Shown: positions 1-5,748, numbered from the stretch's first letter. The stretch: DNA of 6,979 nt from an uncultured Clostridia bacterium (GCA_937893735.1 CALBGD010000421.1:1-6979); one strand, 5' to 3'. The notes: generated by a model from the letters alone, not told the origin. Made by a program: numbers and translations.

Positions 1-99
1 TTCTAATATCATTCCCATATAGCTTGCTCTATATATCATCCCCACTTTACTTTCAGAGCCAGACAGGGAAAAATCATATTTTGCAGTTTCATAATTCAT
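1..99 (-). CDS. N-terminal fragment of an unknown protein, cut by the left window edge
   Basis: An open frame runs from an ATG at 99-97 to the window edge without a stop (33 codons). The peptide begins MNYETAKYDFSLSGSESKVG and continues MIYRASYMGMILE. I do not recognise the family; no signal peptide or membrane segment is visible in this part. The start is supported by a purine-rich ribosome binding site (GGGGAAAGGA) four bases upstream and by a consensus promoter about 60 bases further up, giving a leader of roughly 55 bases. The next ATG, at 93-91, is in another frame and soon meets a stop. The visible part is about 33% G+C by my count, clearly below the GC-rich genes around it, which may mean a lowly adapted or acquired gene, or only an AT-rich 5' end. 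A real gene is likely; its function cannot be told. Confidence 0.6.
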   Translation of the reverse strand, partial: MNYETAKYDFSLSGSESKVGMIYRASYMGMILE

Positions 100-160
100 C
101 TATCCTTTCCCCGAATCTTTCCCCCTTAGTGTGAAGTCCGATCCGTTTTTCGTTGTTTTC

Positions 161-189
161 ATTATAGCACTTATGTAATCGTTTGTAAA
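161..189 (-). promoter_or_regulatory. Sigma-70-type promoter of the leftmost gene
   Basis: On the minus strand there is a -35 box TTTACA (189-184), a 17-base spacer and a perfect -10 box TATAAT (166-161) preceded by TGC, an extended -10. Transcription would start near 154, about 55 bases before the ATG at 99. The DNA just upstream is very AT-rich, compatible with an UP element. Confidence 0.82.
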
Positions 190-259
190 GTAGTTTTTAT
201 CAAATTTAAATAGTCTGTTGGAATTTTCAGAGCATTTTTTGTGCATTTTCACAAAACGG

Positions 260-295
260 ACATAAAATAAATGGGAGAGCATATACCCTCCCATT
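260..295 (-). terminator. Rho-independent terminator of the acyl-CoA synthetase gene
   Basis: Read on the minus strand, AATGGGAGGG (295-286) pairs with CTCTCCCATT (279-270) over 10 base pairs with one G-U pair and a 6-base loop. A T-rich tail, TATTTTATG, follows. It begins 20 bases after the TGA of the synthetase gene. There is no T-run on the other side, so it acts in one direction, and it insulates the next minus-strand gene, which has its own promoter. Confidence 0.87.
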
Positions 296-315
296 ACACA
301 AATTCAGACAGTTTA

Positions 316-1986
316 TCAGCCCTTGAACTTGACCATATCCCTGCGGCGTATCTCTGCGCGCATTATTTTTCCGCTGACGGTCTTGGGGAGCTCCCTGACG
401 AACTCGATCGCTCTCGGGTACTTGTAGGGCGCGGTGTTGCGCTTTACGAAGTCCTTCAGCTCCTCGGCGAGCTCGTCAGAGGCTGTGTAGTTCTTTGTCA
501 GCACGACTGTCGCCTTTACAAGCTGACCTCTTATCGGGTCGGGAACTCCGGTGACTGCGCACTCCAGCACAGCCGGGTGCATCATCAGCACGCTCTCTAC
601 CTCGAACGGGCCAACGCGGTAGCCGCTGGACTTGATGACGTCATCATTGCGGCTGACGTACCAGTAATAGCCGTCCTCATCGCGGTACGCGGTATCTCCG
701 GTGTGGTACATTCCGTCGTGCCATGCCTCGTCCGTCAGCTCCTTGCTGTTGTAGTAGCCGCGGAAAAGTCCCGGCGTATGGCAGTATTCTCCGCGCACGA
801 CTATCTCTCCTACCTCGCCGGCAGGCACGGAATTCCCGTCAGCGTCCACAAGGTCAACGTCATACAGCGGCGAGGGCTTGCCCATGCTTCCGGGCTTGGG
901 CTCCATGCCGGTGATGTTCGCAAGGATAGCGGTGGATTCGGTCTGACCGAAGCCCTCCATAAGCTTGATTCCGGTGTACTCATACCATCTGTTGAACACC
1001 TCGGGATTCAGCGCCTCGCCCGCAATGGTGCAGTATTTCAGGCTGGAGAGGTCGTACTTGCCGATGCCCTCCTTGATAAAGAATCTGAACATGGTAGGAG
1101 GAGCACAGAATGTGGTTATCTTGTACTTCTCCATTATCTTCAGCATATTTTCCGGAATGAACTTGTCAAAGTCATAGACGAAAACACAGGTTCCCATCGC
1201 CATCTGACCGTACAGCTTGCCCCATGCCGCCTTTGCCCAGCCGGTATCACTGATGGTGAGGTGTATTCCGTTCGGGTCAACGTTCTGCCAGTGCTTCGCG
1301 GTCTGGATATGCGCAAGACCGTAGGCATGGTCGTGCACCACCATCTTCGGGTATCCGGTCGTGCCGGAGGTGAAGTACATCAGGTGAAGCTCGTCCGCCT
1401 TTGTCGGGATACGCTCCATGGTGTCAGGGTACTGCTCTATCTCCATGTCGAACTGATGCCAGCCCTCGTGGGTTCCGTTAACTATCGCCTTTACACGCAG
1501 CCGTCTGTCGCCGAGAAGCTCGTCTGCCTCGTCGATGTAATGCGCGACCTCGGCGTGAGCAGTCGCGATGACTGCGGAAACGTCCGCCGCCATAAAGCGG
1601 TACTCGAAGTCCTTCACTGTGAGCATATGGGTTGCCGGAATTGCTATCGCGCCTATCTTCATCAGTCCGAGGATAGCGTACCAGTACTGGTAGTTGCGCT
1701 TGAGCACCAGCATTACCTTGTCGCCTTTCCTGATTCCCCACGCGCGGTACATATTAGCCGCCTGGGTGGAAAGGCGCGAAAGTTCGCCGTAGGTCAGCAG
1801 CTTCTCGTTGCCCTGGAGGTCCACCCACATGAGCGCGCGGCGGTCGGGCTCCATTTCGCCGTATTTGTCGATAATGTCATAAGCATAGTTGAAGTTGTCC
1901 GGGTACTTTATTCCGAACTTTTTCAGCATTCCGTTTTCGTCATATTCTTCAGTGACGAAATTGAGGTGATAAGATGGAACGTCCAT
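316..1986 (-). CDS. AMP-forming acyl-CoA synthetase (ACSM-like, ANL superfamily)
   Basis: This 556-residue protein should activate a carboxylic acid with ATP to an acyl-adenylate and pass it to CoA in the cytoplasm. The superfamily motifs are all present and in order: the phosphate-binding loop YFTSGTTGYPK (204-214), SDTGWAKAAWG (246-256) typical of medium-chain synthetases, GFGQTES (345-351), the TGD with ribose-binding Asp431, Arg446 in the hinge region, and PKTVSGK with adenylation lysine Lys540. Length is normal for the family. In acetate-specific Acs a tryptophan closes the acyl pocket just before the QTE triplet; here that residue is Gly347, so a larger acid (branched, medium-chain or aromatic) is more likely than acetate. 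The start is fixed by AGGAAAGGA six bases before the ATG. It is monocistronic, with its own promoter, an overlapping palindrome and a terminator. The family is certain; the substrate is not. Confidence 0.95.
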   Translation of the reverse strand: MDVPSYHLNFVTEEYDENGMLKKFGIKYPDNFNYAYDIIDKYGEMEPDRRALMWVDLQGNEKLLTYGELSRLSTQAANMYRAWGIRKGDKVMLVLKRNYQYWYAILGLMKIGAIAIPATHMLTVKDFEYRFMAADVSAVIATAHAEVAHYIDEADELLGDRRLRVKAIVNGTHEGWHQFDMEIEQYPDTMERIPTKADELHLMYFTSGTTGYPKMVVHDHAYGLAHIQTAKHWQNVDPNGIHLTISDTGWAKAAWGKLYGQMAMGTCVFVYDFDKFIPENMLKIMEKYKITTFCAPPTMFRFFIKEGIGKYDLSSLKYCTIAGEALNPEVFNRWYEYTGIKLMEGFGQTESTAILANITGMEPKPGSMGKPSPLYDVDLVDADGNSVPAGEVGEIVVRGEYCHTPGLFRGYYNSKELTDEAWHDGMYHTGDTAYRDEDGYYWYVSRNDDVIKSSGYRVGPFEVESVLMMHPAVLECAVTGVPDPIRGQLVKATVVLTKNYTASDELAEELKDFVKRNTAPYKYPRAIEFVRELPKTVSGKIMRAEIRRRDMVKFKG

Positions 1987-2030
1987 GTGCTGTCCTTTCC
2001 TGATGTACTTTCCGGCATGGAATATACTGG

Positions 2031-2059
2031 ATTATAAAGCTATATTGTGCAGGCCTGCA
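2031..2059 (-). promoter_or_regulatory. Promoter of the acyl-CoA synthetase gene
   Basis: A perfect -10 box TATAAT lies at 2036-2031 on the minus strand. At the right distance upstream (17 bases) the -35 position is TGCAGG (2059-2054), a poor match to TTGACA that lies inside the perfect palindrome at 2046-2061. A good -10 with a poor -35 covered by a palindrome is the usual picture of a regulated promoter. The leader would be about 37 bases. The -10 is clear; the regulation is inferred. Confidence 0.6.
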
Positions 2060-2061
2060 CA
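2046..2061. promoter_or_regulatory. Perfect 16-bp palindrome, candidate operator
   Basis: TGTGCAGGCCTGCACA is identical to its reverse complement with no central spacer. It covers the -35 region of the acyl-CoA synthetase promoter, so a dimeric regulator bound here would repress or replace -35 contacts. It is not followed by a T-run and has no loop, so it is not a terminator. The regulator is unknown and none is encoded nearby in the window. Confidence 0.5.
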
Positions 2062-2091
2062 GAAAATACATTATGTCTGTATATAACATGA

Positions 2092-2120
2092 CCGCCCCGT
2101 GTGATTCACAGCGGGAACGG
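2092..2120 (-). terminator. Stem-loop just downstream of rnpB, possible weak terminator
   Basis: On the minus strand the segment folds as CCG-U-u-CCCG-c-UGUG, loop AAU, CACA-CGGG-G-CGG: 12 pairs including one U-G, with two bulged bases. It begins about 11 bases after the presumed 3' end of RNase P RNA. The following TCATGTTATATA is only moderately T-rich, so termination may be incomplete, or the hairpin may only block 3' trimming. Some read-through into the synthetase gene is possible. Confidence 0.38.
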
Positions 2121-2130
2121 CCGGTTCTAT

Positions 2131-2497
2131 AAAGTGAGGGACTCCATCGGTAAGCCGAGTTCTGTCGCGTATGACCATCTATCTAGGCACAGCGTTGCCG
2201 CTGTGCTCAAGCCACCTTAAACGGGGCGCGCCGAGCAGACGCGTAACTCCCCGCACCAATCGGTGTTGCATCGGATAGGGTTTACATGGCAGCGGCATCT
2301 CTGCCGCCCCGGTGAGCTCTTACCTCGCCTTTCCACCCTTACAGCTTTCGCTGCGGTATATCTCTGTTGCACTAGCCCTAAGGTCGCCCTCGGCTGACGT
2401 TATCAGCTACCCTGCTCTGTGATGCTCGGACTTTCCTCATGGCTGTTTCCAGCCCCGCGGTCATATAATGAAGTCCCGTGAACTGACTAGCAGTCAC
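2131..2497 (-). ncRNA. rnpB: RNase P RNA, bacterial type A
   Basis: This is the catalytic RNA that, with the protein RnpA, removes 5' leaders from tRNA precursors. Conserved blocks are readable on the minus strand in the right order: GAGGAAAGTCCG (2438-2427, 5' strand of P4), AGTGCAACAGAGA, GGTGGAAAGGCGAGGTAAGAGCTCACC, TAAACCC, GGCTTGAGC, TAGATAGATGGTCAT, and ACAGAACTCGGCTTA (2165-2151, 3' strand of P4). The outer helix P1 closes with GGGACTTC (2477-2470) against GGAGTCCC (2145-2138), and P3 is the hairpin GGCTG-GAAA-CAGCC. The layout is the ancestral A type, as in Clostridia, not the B type of Bacilli. The 5' end is placed from the promoter and the 3' end from P1; each may be off by about 10 bases. 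Confidence 0.96.
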
Positions 2498-2503
2498 ATA
2501 GAT

Positions 2504-2532
2504 ATTATACCATAATCAGGCTCAAAAATCAA
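2504..2532 (-). promoter_or_regulatory. Promoter of rnpB
   Basis: On the minus strand the -35 box is TTGATT (2532-2527), then a 17-base spacer and TATAAT (2509-2504), preceded by TGG (extended -10). The start point would be near 2497, close to the 5' end of RNase P RNA, as expected for a gene with almost no leader. It diverges from the promoter at 2591-2619. Confidence 0.85.
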
Positions 2533-2590
2533 GCGGTATTCCACAAAAAACAGCGGTGCGCAAAAATTCCTGCCATAAGCAAAAAATCTG

Positions 2591-2619
2591 TTGTCAGAAG
2601 CCGCAATATGTGTTATAAT
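2591..2619 (+). promoter_or_regulatory. Promoter of the DUF1015-serine hydrolase operon
   Basis: TTGTCA (2591-2596), a 17-base spacer and TATAAT (2614-2619) with an upstream TGT (extended -10). Transcription would start near 2626, so the in-frame ATG at 2608 lies inside the promoter and cannot be the start of translation; this supports the ATG at 2665. The leader is about 40 bases. Confidence 0.85.
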
Positions 2620-2633
2620 GGAAATAATAATAA

Positions 2634-2646
2634 CCCCCGCCGGGGG
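2634..2646 (+). promoter_or_regulatory. GC-only hairpin in the leader of the DUF1015 operon
   Basis: CCCCC-GCC-GGGGG forms a five-pair, all-GC stem with a 3-base loop. It lies within about 10 bases of the predicted mRNA 5' end and three bases before the ribosome binding site AAAGGA (2650-2655). It could protect the 5' end from decay or tune ribosome access. It is too small and not followed by Ts, so it is not a terminator. Confidence 0.5.
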
Positions 2647-2664
2647 ACGAAAGGAATCACAGCC

Positions 2665-3918
2665 ATGACAGCATTTACATCAGCCGATATACTCCTCCCG
2701 AAGCTTGCAGCAGACGGAATGAGCAAGTGGTCCGTAGTAGCCTGCGACCAGTACACCAGCGAGCCTGAATACTGGGCAAAGACCGCCGAGATAGCAGCCG
2801 GAGCGCCCTCCACGCTGAACCTCATCTTCCCGGAGGTATACCTCGAGCAGCCGGACGCGGACGCACGCATAAAGAACATCAACAGCACCATGCAGAAGTA
2901 CCTTGACGATGGTCTGTTCAAGGAATTCATCTCCTCCCTGATACTCACCCGCCGCACACAGGCGGACGGAAAGGTGCGCACAGGTCTTGTGGGCGCCATC
3001 GACCTCGAGCAGTACGACTACACCAAGGGAAGCAAGTCCCAGGTGCGCGCAACGGAAGCCACCGTTGCCTCCCGTATCCCGCCGCGTGTGAAGATACGCC
3101 GCGACGCCGCGCTGGAGCTCCCGCACATCATGATACTCATTGACGACGTGAAGCGCACGGTCATCGAGCCGCTGGAGGCCAAGCGCGATTCCCTCACCAA
3201 GCTGTACGACTTCGACCTCATGCAGAACGGCGGACACCTCGAGGGCTGGCTGGTGGACGGTGAGCACGCGGAGGAGGTTTTCGCCGCGCTGGACAAGCTC
3301 GCCGACAAAGAGGACTTTAACCGCCGCTACGGTCTTACAGGCGAGGAAGTGCTTCTCTACGCGATGGGCGACGGCAACCACTCCCTCGCCACCGCCAAGG
3401 AGTGCTACGAGCAGAAGAAGCGCGAGGGCGCTCCCGAAGCCGCGCTTGCACGCTACGCTCTCGCCGAGGTAGTAAACCTCCACAGCGAGGCGCTGGAATT
3501 CGAAGCTATCCACAGAGTCATCACAGAGACCGATACGGCAAAGCTCATGGCTGACATGACCGCTTCCCTTGGGCTCACAGAGGGCGCCGCAGGACAGAGC
3601 TTCACCGTTCTTCTTAACGGCGAAAGAAAGCAGTACTCCATCGGAAAGCCCACTGCAAACCTCACGGTAGGAAGCCTCCAGAGCTTCCTCGACAAGTGGC
3701 TCTCCGAGAACGCGGGAAAGATAGACTACATACACGGCGAGGACGTTGTAGAGAACCTCTCCTCTGCGGAAAACAGCATAGGCTTCCTGCTCCCCTCCAT
3801 GAAGAAGGAGGAACTCTTCCCGACCGTTATCAAGGACGGCGCGCTCCCCAGAAAGACCTTCTCGATGGGACACGCGCACGACAAGCGCTTCTACTGCGAA
3901 GCAAGAAAGATAAAGTAA
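2665..3918 (+). CDS. DUF1015 family protein of unknown function
   Basis: A soluble 417-residue protein with no signal peptide or membrane segment. It matches the DUF1015 family over its whole length: an N-terminal part with WSVVACDQYTSEPEYW (near residues 22-37), the central signature GDGNHSLATAK (235-245) and a C-terminal FSMGHAHDKRFYCEARKIK (399-417). Family function is not established to my knowledge. Many relatives, as I remember them, carry DGHHRYETA at the signature, which resembles the active-site motif of ParB/sulfiredoxin-fold serine kinases; here it is DGNHS, so the arginine is replaced by serine. The start is ATG 2665, with AAAGGA nine bases upstream; the longer frame from 2608 starts inside the promoter. 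It is the first gene of an operon with the serine hydrolase 9 bases downstream. The family is secure; the role is open. Confidence 0.9.
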   Translation: MTAFTSADILLPKLAADGMSKWSVVACDQYTSEPEYWAKTAEIAAGAPSTLNLIFPEVYLEQPDADARIKNINSTMQKYLDDGLFKEFISSLILTRRTQADGKVRTGLVGAIDLEQYDYTKGSKSQVRATEATVASRIPPRVKIRRDAALELPHIMILIDDVKRTVIEPLEAKRDSLTKLYDFDLMQNGGHLEGWLVDGEHAEEVFAALDKLADKEDFNRRYGLTGEEVLLYAMGDGNHSLATAKECYEQKKREGAPEAALARYALAEVVNLHSEALEFEAIHRVITETDTAKLMADMTASLGLTEGAAGQSFTVLLNGERKQYSIGKPTANLTVGSLQSFLDKWLSENAGKIDYIHGEDVVENLSSAENSIGFLLPSMKKEELFPTVIKDGALPRKTFSMGHAHDKRFYCEARKIK

Positions 3919-3927
3919 GGTGAACGC

Positions 3928-5100
3928 ATGGATATCGTAAAATTAGAGCGTATCTCCGATATGCTGCGCTCCCAGGTGGAAAGCGGCGCGGCAGTCGGCT
4001 GCTCCGCCTATGTGCTGAAGCACGGACAACCCATCTACCGCGCCAACGCCGGAATGGCTGACGCAGCCCGGGGCATAAAGTGGACAAACGACACCATAGT
4101 AAGGCTGTATTCCATGACAAAGCCGGTGACAGCCGCTGCGGCGATGATACTGCTCGACCGGGGACAGCTCGACCTTTTCGACAAAGTGAGCTGGTATATT
4201 CCCGGCTTCCGGAACCAGACCGTCCTTAACGAAAACGGCAGGGTCCCGGTGCAGAATGAGATCTGCATAAAGGATCTGCTGGATATGACCTCCGGGCTGC
4301 CCTATCCTGACCGCAGCTTCCCGGCGGGGGCAGTCATGCAGGATCTCTATGACAAGATATGCGAGGAAGTCGCAGCAGGACACCCCACCGACACCATGGG
4401 CTACGCTAACCGCATAGGTCAGCAGCCGCTCGCATTCCAGCCTGGGGAAAAGTGGATGTATGGGACCTCCGCCGACGTGCTCGGCGCAGTCATCGAGACG
4501 GTCTCCGGCAAGAAGTTCGGCGATTTCCTCCGCGATGAGCTGTTCGAACCGCTGGGCATGGCGGACACCGATTTCTGGGTACCCGAGGAAAAGCTCGGCA
4601 GATTCGCCGAGAACTACGAGGAGCGCGACGGAAAGCTCGTCCCCTGCCTGTGGCAGCACCTCGGGCTGACCTACCTGTGCAGGAAGCCACCGGAGTTCCA
4701 GTCCGGCGGCGCGGGACTTTGCTCCACCATGGACGACTATGCGGCTTTCGCTGAAATGCTCCTCAACGAGGGCGAGTACCACGGCAGGCGCATTCTCAGC
4801 CGCAACGCCGTGAGATACATGACGATGAACCAGCTCACTGAGCAGCAGCTTGCGCCCCTCAACTGGGAGCAGCACGTCGGCTGCGGCTACGGAAACCTCA
4901 TGCACGTTGCAACAGACGAGCGCAAAGCGGGTATCTCCACCCGCGAGGGCGAGTACAGCTGGGACGGCTGGCTCGGCTGTTACTGGGCGAACGACCCGAA
5001 AAACGGCTACACGTTCATGTATTTTGTACAGCGCTGCGGAGGTCTGGGCGGACGTCCGCTGAGAATGATAAAGCAGATAGTCTACGGTGCAGAGGATTGA
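3928..5100 (+). CDS. Serine hydrolase of the class C beta-lactamase / EstB esterase family
   Basis: This 390-residue protein has the beta-lactamase-related (PF00144) fold. The catalytic motif S-x-x-K is SMTK (Ser62, Lys65). The second motif is WMYGTSADVLG, with Tyr178 as the likely base; its Y-G-T differs from the Y-x-N of true class C enzymes. The third motif region is SWDGWLGCYWANDP (344-357), W-x-G as in EstB-type esterases rather than the KTG of beta-lactamases. PGEKWMYG, EPLGM and GGAGLCSTMDDYAAF are also typical of the group. No signal peptide is present, so it acts in the cytoplasm, which argues against cell-wall or antibiotic substrates. An ester or small amide is likelier, but the substrate is unknown. 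The ribosome binding site AAGGTG overlaps the stop codon of the preceding gene, so the two are probably translationally coupled. Confidence 0.9.
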   Translation: MDIVKLERISDMLRSQVESGAAVGCSAYVLKHGQPIYRANAGMADAARGIKWTNDTIVRLYSMTKPVTAAAAMILLDRGQLDLFDKVSWYIPGFRNQTVLNENGRVPVQNEICIKDLLDMTSGLPYPDRSFPAGAVMQDLYDKICEEVAAGHPTDTMGYANRIGQQPLAFQPGEKWMYGTSADVLGAVIETVSGKKFGDFLRDELFEPLGMADTDFWVPEEKLGRFAENYEERDGKLVPCLWQHLGLTYLCRKPPEFQSGGAGLCSTMDDYAAFAEMLLNEGEYHGRRILSRNAVRYMTMNQLTEQQLAPLNWEQHVGCGYGNLMHVATDERKAGISTREGEYSWDGWLGCYWANDPKNGYTFMYFVQRCGGLGGRPLRMIKQIVYGAED

Positions 5101-5106
5101 ACCTCA

Positions 5107-5159
5107 ATTTTACAAATAGCCTAAAAATACCGGATATTTGCTGTAATCTATTGTAAAAT
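5107..5159. repeat. AT-rich interrupted inverted repeat between the hydrolase and response regulator genes
   Basis: The arm ATTTTACAAATAG (5107-5119) pairs with CTATTGTAAAAT (5148-5159), 12 pairs with one bulged A. Between them lies a smaller hairpin, AAATA-CCGGA-TATTT (5125-5139). There is no T-run after the right arm, so it is not a classical terminator. It starts 7 bases after the hydrolase stop and ends 6 bases before the -35 box of the next gene, so it could act as a processing/termination structure for the operon, or as paired operator half-sites TTTTACAA and TTGTAAAA. Confidence 0.5.
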
Positions 5160-5165
5160 CTCCTA

Positions 5166-5194
5166 TTGACTTTTGTGCCGCAGTATTATATAAT
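5166..5194 (+). promoter_or_regulatory. Promoter of the response regulator gene
   Basis: TTGACT (5166-5171), a 17-base spacer and a perfect TATAAT (5189-5194). Transcription would start near 5201, giving a leader of about 55 bases. The TTG at 5166 that opens the longest reading frame is the -35 box itself, which rules it out as a start codon. Confidence 0.88.
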
Positions 5195-5255
5195 AATATC
5201 ATGTAACAATAGTTTTATAACGCACAATACAGAATACACGGAGGGGATATTTCAC

Positions 5256-5711
5256 ATGGAGGAACGCAACACTCTGCTGATCGTTGACGATTTCGAATTC
5301 AACAGGCTCATGCTGAGCGACACCTTCAGCGACCGTCAGGTGATAGAGGCTGAAAACGGCAAGCGCGCCATTGAGGAATTCGAACGCCATAAAGGGAAGC
5401 TCTGCGCTGTCCTGCTGGACATAATGATGCCGGTCATGGACGGCTTCGGCGTGCTGGAATATCTCGTTGAAAACAAGTACATAGACGATATCCCGGTGTT
5501 CATAATCAGCGCGGATACTTCGGACAAGTCGCTGTCAAGGGCGTATGACCTCGGCGCGGCTGACGTCATCGCGAAGCCTTTCAACATACGCTTCGTGCGC
5601 CGCCGCATAAACAACATTATCGAGCTGTACGACCAGCGCCGCTATCTCAGCAGGCTTGTAAAGGAAAAAGGCATTGAGGTCCCGGAGTTCTGCAGGGCAG
5701 GTAAGAAATAA
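5256..5711 (+). CDS. Single-domain response regulator with helical C-terminal tail
   Basis: A 151-residue cytoplasmic receiver (CheY-like) protein. The acidic pair is Asp11-Asp12 in LLIVDD, the phosphorylation site is Asp55 in VLLDIMMPVMDG, the switch residue is Ser85 in IISAD, and the conserved lysine is Lys107 in AKPF, so the active site is complete. After the domain comes a charged helix, VRRRINNIIELYDQRRYLSRLVKEKG (114-139), of the kind that usually links a receiver to a GGDEF or HD-GYP output domain; here the protein ends soon after and a terminator follows, so no output domain is present. The start is ATG 5256, with GGAGGGG nine bases upstream, after its own promoter. No sensor kinase gene is adjacent, so its kinase and target lie elsewhere. 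It may act by protein-protein contact or as a phosphate sink. Confidence 0.93.
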   Translation: MEERNTLLIVDDFEFNRLMLSDTFSDRQVIEAENGKRAIEEFERHKGKLCAVLLDIMMPVMDGFGVLEYLVENKYIDDIPVFIISADTSDKSLSRAYDLGAADVIAKPFNIRFVRRRINNIIELYDQRRYLSRLVKEKGIEVPEFCRAGKK

Positions 5712-5714
5712 TCT

Positions 5715-5748
5715 ATATCCGGCACAGAAATGCGCCGGATATTTTTTT
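5715..5748 (+). terminator. Rho-independent terminator of the response regulator gene
   Basis: ATATCCGGC (5715-5723) pairs perfectly with GCCGGATAT (5734-5742), nine pairs with a 10-base loop, and is followed by a run of seven Ts (5742-5748). It begins three bases after the stop codon and separates this gene from the aminotransferase. Confidence 0.93.

Noticed and set aside
100..294. A 64-codon minus-strand open frame between the terminator and the leftmost gene
   Set aside because: It starts within the terminator hairpin and runs through the promoter of the next gene; there is no ribosome binding site and the composition is intergenic.
271..2037. A 588-codon plus-strand open frame across the acyl-CoA synthetase gene
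   Set aside because: It is the complement of a gene with all ANL motifs. It begins inside the terminator stem, has no ribosome binding site, and its product is rich in H, V and L without recognisable motifs. Long antisense frames recur over the other GC-rich genes (2680-3879, 3943-4905 and 6002-6805, all on the minus strand) and reflect codon composition.
2046..2061. The palindrome as a terminator for rnpB
   Set aside because: It has no loop-forming centre and no T-run after it, and it lies about 70 bases beyond the end of rnpB but exactly over the synthetase -35 region.
2608..2664. Upstream ATG at 2608 as start of the DUF1015 protein
   Set aside because: It lies before the predicted transcription start, next to the -10 box, and the extra residues MCYNGNNNNPRRGTKGITA are low complexity. 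ATG 2665 has a proper ribosome binding site and fits the family's N-terminus.
3928..5100. The serine hydrolase as an antibiotic-resistance beta-lactamase
   Set aside because: It has no signal peptide, no KTG and no Y-x-N triad; the motifs fit EstB-type esterases.
5166..5255. TTG at 5166 as start of the response regulator
   Set aside because: This TTG is the -35 box of the promoter. ATG 5256 has GGAGGGG in front and gives the usual receiver N-terminus.
5200..5255. A riboswitch or other structured leader before the response regulator
   Set aside because: The leader is only about 55 bases, AT-rich, and shows no conserved riboswitch core, so it is treated as a plain untranslated region.
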